A program made the translations under genes and the position numbers. Of a stretch of 7,270 nucleotides of DNA, positions 5,421 through 7,270 are shown piece after piece. The notes below the pieces were generated by a model, which worked only from the letters and a program-made list of their open reading frames with translations, did no database searches and was not told the DNA's origin. Each line of letters opens with the position of its first letter. Position 1 is the stretch's first letter. The stretch is from the NCBI GenBank assembly GCA_012512335.1, contig JAAZEK010000411.1, forward strand, positions 1 to 7,270, in the 5' to 3' direction. The stretch is from Clostridiales bacterium. GTDB lineage: Bacteria > Bacillota > Clostridia > Caldicoprobacterales > DTU083.

Positions 5421-7270
5421 CTAGTTGTTACTTTGGTATACATTTACCACTTCGTTGTCCATTAGTACCATGGCAACTGATTGACCTTTATCACTACGTT
5501 TTTCAATGGGTAAGCTGTCTAGATTCAAGAGAGTACTTGTACCATCGTTTTGTACAAGGATAACATCATATGGTTCTTTAATATAAAATCCCTTTACAAC
5601 AGATCGTCCATTGGAACCATTTCGAGCGAAGGTTATGGTCTTAAATCCAACACCACCACGGCCTTGTCGCTCATAGTCATCAACGAGAGTTCGTTTGGCA
5701 AAACCACGGTTGCTTATTACAACTAGCTCTCCTTCGTCATCTATTTCCCTAGCAAAGACAACTTGGTCATTCTTCTTTAATTGTATAGCCTTTACGCCTA
5801 TAGTAGCCCTACCAGTAGGGTTGACCTCGCTACCACGGAAGCAAATACTCATTCCGCCAGAAGTAGCAAACAATATATCCGTATTACCATGGGTTAATTC
5901 TACAGCTATAATCATATCGTTCTTCTTCAAGCGACATGCTTGAAGCTTGGTAACTCTTGAGTCGTACTCCTTCAACAAGGTGCGCTTTATCATACCTTCT
6001 TGAGTATAGAACTGTATATATCTTTCTTCCCCTTCATTAGAATCAAAATTGTCTACAGAGATCACTCCAACCACGCGTTCAGACTTTTCAAAGCCGGGTA
6101 GAATGCTTATGAGCTGCACACCTTTATCTCGCCATTTGGCTTCTGGAATATCTTTACAGGTAATACCATAGCAGTTGCCTGCATCCGTGAATAACAAAAC
6201 TCGATGATTAGTAACAGACACCTCTAAAAACTCTATATAATCCGTTTCCCGAGCATTCCCTAGCTCCGCTTCATGGTTTGATCGCTGATAGGATATCATA
6301 GAAACTCGCTTTATATCCTGATTACGGGTCAAGGTGATTATGACATCCTCTATTTGAATCAAATCTTCAGTTTTTATTTCTGCTATTGAGCCGTCCTCTA
6401 CAATTACTGTACGCCGTTGATCTTCATATAGCTTTTTGATCTCTAGTAGCTCTGTCTTGATAACTTTAAGTAATTTAACCTCCGAGGAAAGAATAGCAGT
6501 TAACTGCGCAATCAGCTTTTGCACCTGAGCATATTCCTTCTCCAAGTTAATTACCTCTAAATTGGTTAACTTTTGTAGTCGCATATCCAAAATTGCCTGG
6601 GCTTGAATTTCGGTTAGGCTAAATTCATCCATCAACCTGCTTCTTGCTTCCTTTGTATTTTTAGAGGAACGGATTATGGCAATAACCTTGTCTATATTTC
6701 GGATAGCAATAATAAGACCTTCAAGAATATGTTCTCTGGCCTTTGCCCTGTCTAAATCGTACTGAGTCCTTTTGGTGACAACATCCTTTTGGTGCTTAAT
6801 ATAATATTCTAGAATATCTTTTAAGCCCAGTTGACGAGGTCTTCCATCGGCAATGGCTACAATATTCACACCAAAGGTTATCTGGAGATCGGAATATTTG
6901 TAAAGATAATTTAGAATTTTCTCCGCATCTCCATCTTTTTTAATTTCTATTACAGCGCGAATGCCATCACGATCGGATTCATCTCTTATATCCGAAATGC
7001 CTGCTAGCACTCCTTTTCGTTCTTCACTGAGACGGAGAATTTTCTCCAAAAGGGTGGCTTTGTTTACCTGATAAGGCACTTCAGTAATAACCAGTTGCTT
7101 TTTACCACCGGAGATGTTTTCTATATCCACCTTAGAGCGAAGTAATACCTTACCCTTTCCAGTTTCATAGGCTTTCTGGATTTCATCAGTGCCAACGATT
7201 ATGCCTCCTGTAGGAAAATCAGGACCTGGAATTATCTTCAGTAATTCATCTATACTAGTTTCTGGCTTAT
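5421..7270 (-). CDS. parC: DNA topoisomerase IV subunit A (ParC/GrlA), C-terminal 615 residues; GyrA the alternative
   Basis: Type IIA topoisomerase A subunit, which breaks and rejoins both DNA strands in complex with the ATPase subunit (ParE or GyrB). The N-terminal ~200 residues with the winged helix and catalytic tyrosine lie beyond the window. Numbering from the first complete codon: IPGPDFPTGG (13-22), ITEVPYQVNKATLLEKI (61-77), DESDRDGIR (96-104), the coiled-coil arm, and QAQAILDMRLQKLT (222-235). A six-bladed beta-pinwheel CTD follows from about 300. The first blade (IKRVSMISYQRSNHE, then AKWRDKGVQL) has no QRRGGKG GyrA box and resembles Firmicute ParC (TSLRSY..SN, RWKDMG), which favours topoisomerase IV, the decatenase. 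A GyrA-box-like QGRGGVG occurs late (535-541), as in the fifth blade of Bacillus GyrA, so GyrA is not excluded. The frame is open to the window edge; an apparent GTG start at 7130 is internal. A strong terminator follows the TAG. Confidence 0.85.
   Translation of the reverse strand, partial: KPETSIDELLKIIPGPDFPTGGIIVGTDEIQKAYETGKGKVLLRSKVDIENISGGKKQLVITEVPYQVNKATLLEKILRLSEERKGVLAGISDIRDESDRDGIRAVIEIKKDGDAEKILNYLYKYSDLQITFGVNIVAIADGRPRQLGLKDILEYYIKHQKDVVTKRTQYDLDRAKAREHILEGLIIAIRNIDKVIAIIRSSKNTKEARSRLMDEFSLTEIQAQAILDMRLQKLTNLEVINLEKEYAQVQKLIAQLTAILSSEVKLLKVIKTELLEIKKLYEDQRRTVIVEDGSIAEIKTEDLIQIEDVIITLTRNQDIKRVSMISYQRSNHEAELGNARETDYIEFLEVSVTNHRVLLFTDAGNCYGITCKDIPEAKWRDKGVQLISILPGFEKSERVVGVISVDNFDSNEGEERYIQFYTQEGMIKRTLLKEYDSRVTKLQACRLKKNDMIIAVELTHGNTDILFATSGGMSICFRGSEVNPTGRATIGVKAIQLKKNDQVVFAREIDDEGELVVISNRGFAKRTLVDDYERQGRGGVGFKTITFARNGSNGRSVVKGFYIKEPYDVILVQNDGTSTLLNLDSLPIEKRSDKGQSVAMVLMDNEVVNVYQSNN

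Noticed and set aside
7128..7130. GTG at 7130 as a real start of the topoisomerase gene
   Set aside because: The frame stays open to the window edge and the upstream codons encode the conserved IPGPDFPTGG segment, so the gene begins outside the window.

Overview
The window looks like chromosomal housekeeping DNA from a low-GC, probably endospore-forming Firmicute, most likely of class Clostridia. The reasons are the yerC-like/pcrA/ligA order, strong AGGAGG-type ribosome binding sites, GTG starts, a PdaB-type (sporulation) polysaccharide deacetylase and a tandem-OB SSB-like protein. No mobile element, CRISPR array, tRNA or rRNA was recognised. Genus or species cannot be read from the sequence.

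Layout. Almost all genes are on the minus strand, so transcription runs from high to low coordinates. (1) 7270-5421: the 3' three-quarters of a type IIA topoisomerase subunit A gene, best fit ParC/GrlA, closed by a strong intrinsic terminator (5375-5403). (2) 5311-3743: a membrane-anchored or secreted PdaB-like deacetylase, then a tandem-OB SSB-like protein, closed by a hairpin terminator (3657-3708) that may work in both directions. (3) 3407-3580, plus strand: a 57-residue single-LysM protein without a signal peptide, the only plus-strand gene. (4) 3265-1: a TrpR-like YerC family regulator, the PcrA/UvrD helicase and the first 139 codons of NAD-dependent DNA ligase LigA, spaced 16 and 24 bases apart and so very probably one operon.

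How they fit together. PcrA and LigA act in repair and replication, the SSB-like protein binds single-stranded DNA, and the topoisomerase unlinks chromosomes, so the window is a DNA-maintenance cluster with two envelope or spore proteins (deacetylase, LysM) set in it. The TrpR-like gene is the first gene of the helicase/ligase operon and may regulate it; that is inference.

Most worth a second look: an 11-bp perfect inverted repeat whose 20-base loop holds exactly the Shine-Dalgarno and GTG start of the deacetylase; a perfect DnaA-box 9-mer just upstream of the SSB-like gene; the double-OB SSB-like protein without a canonical SSB tail; the tiny LysM gene; and an insertion of roughly 35-50 residues in PcrA. 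I see no clearly new multi-gene system here.
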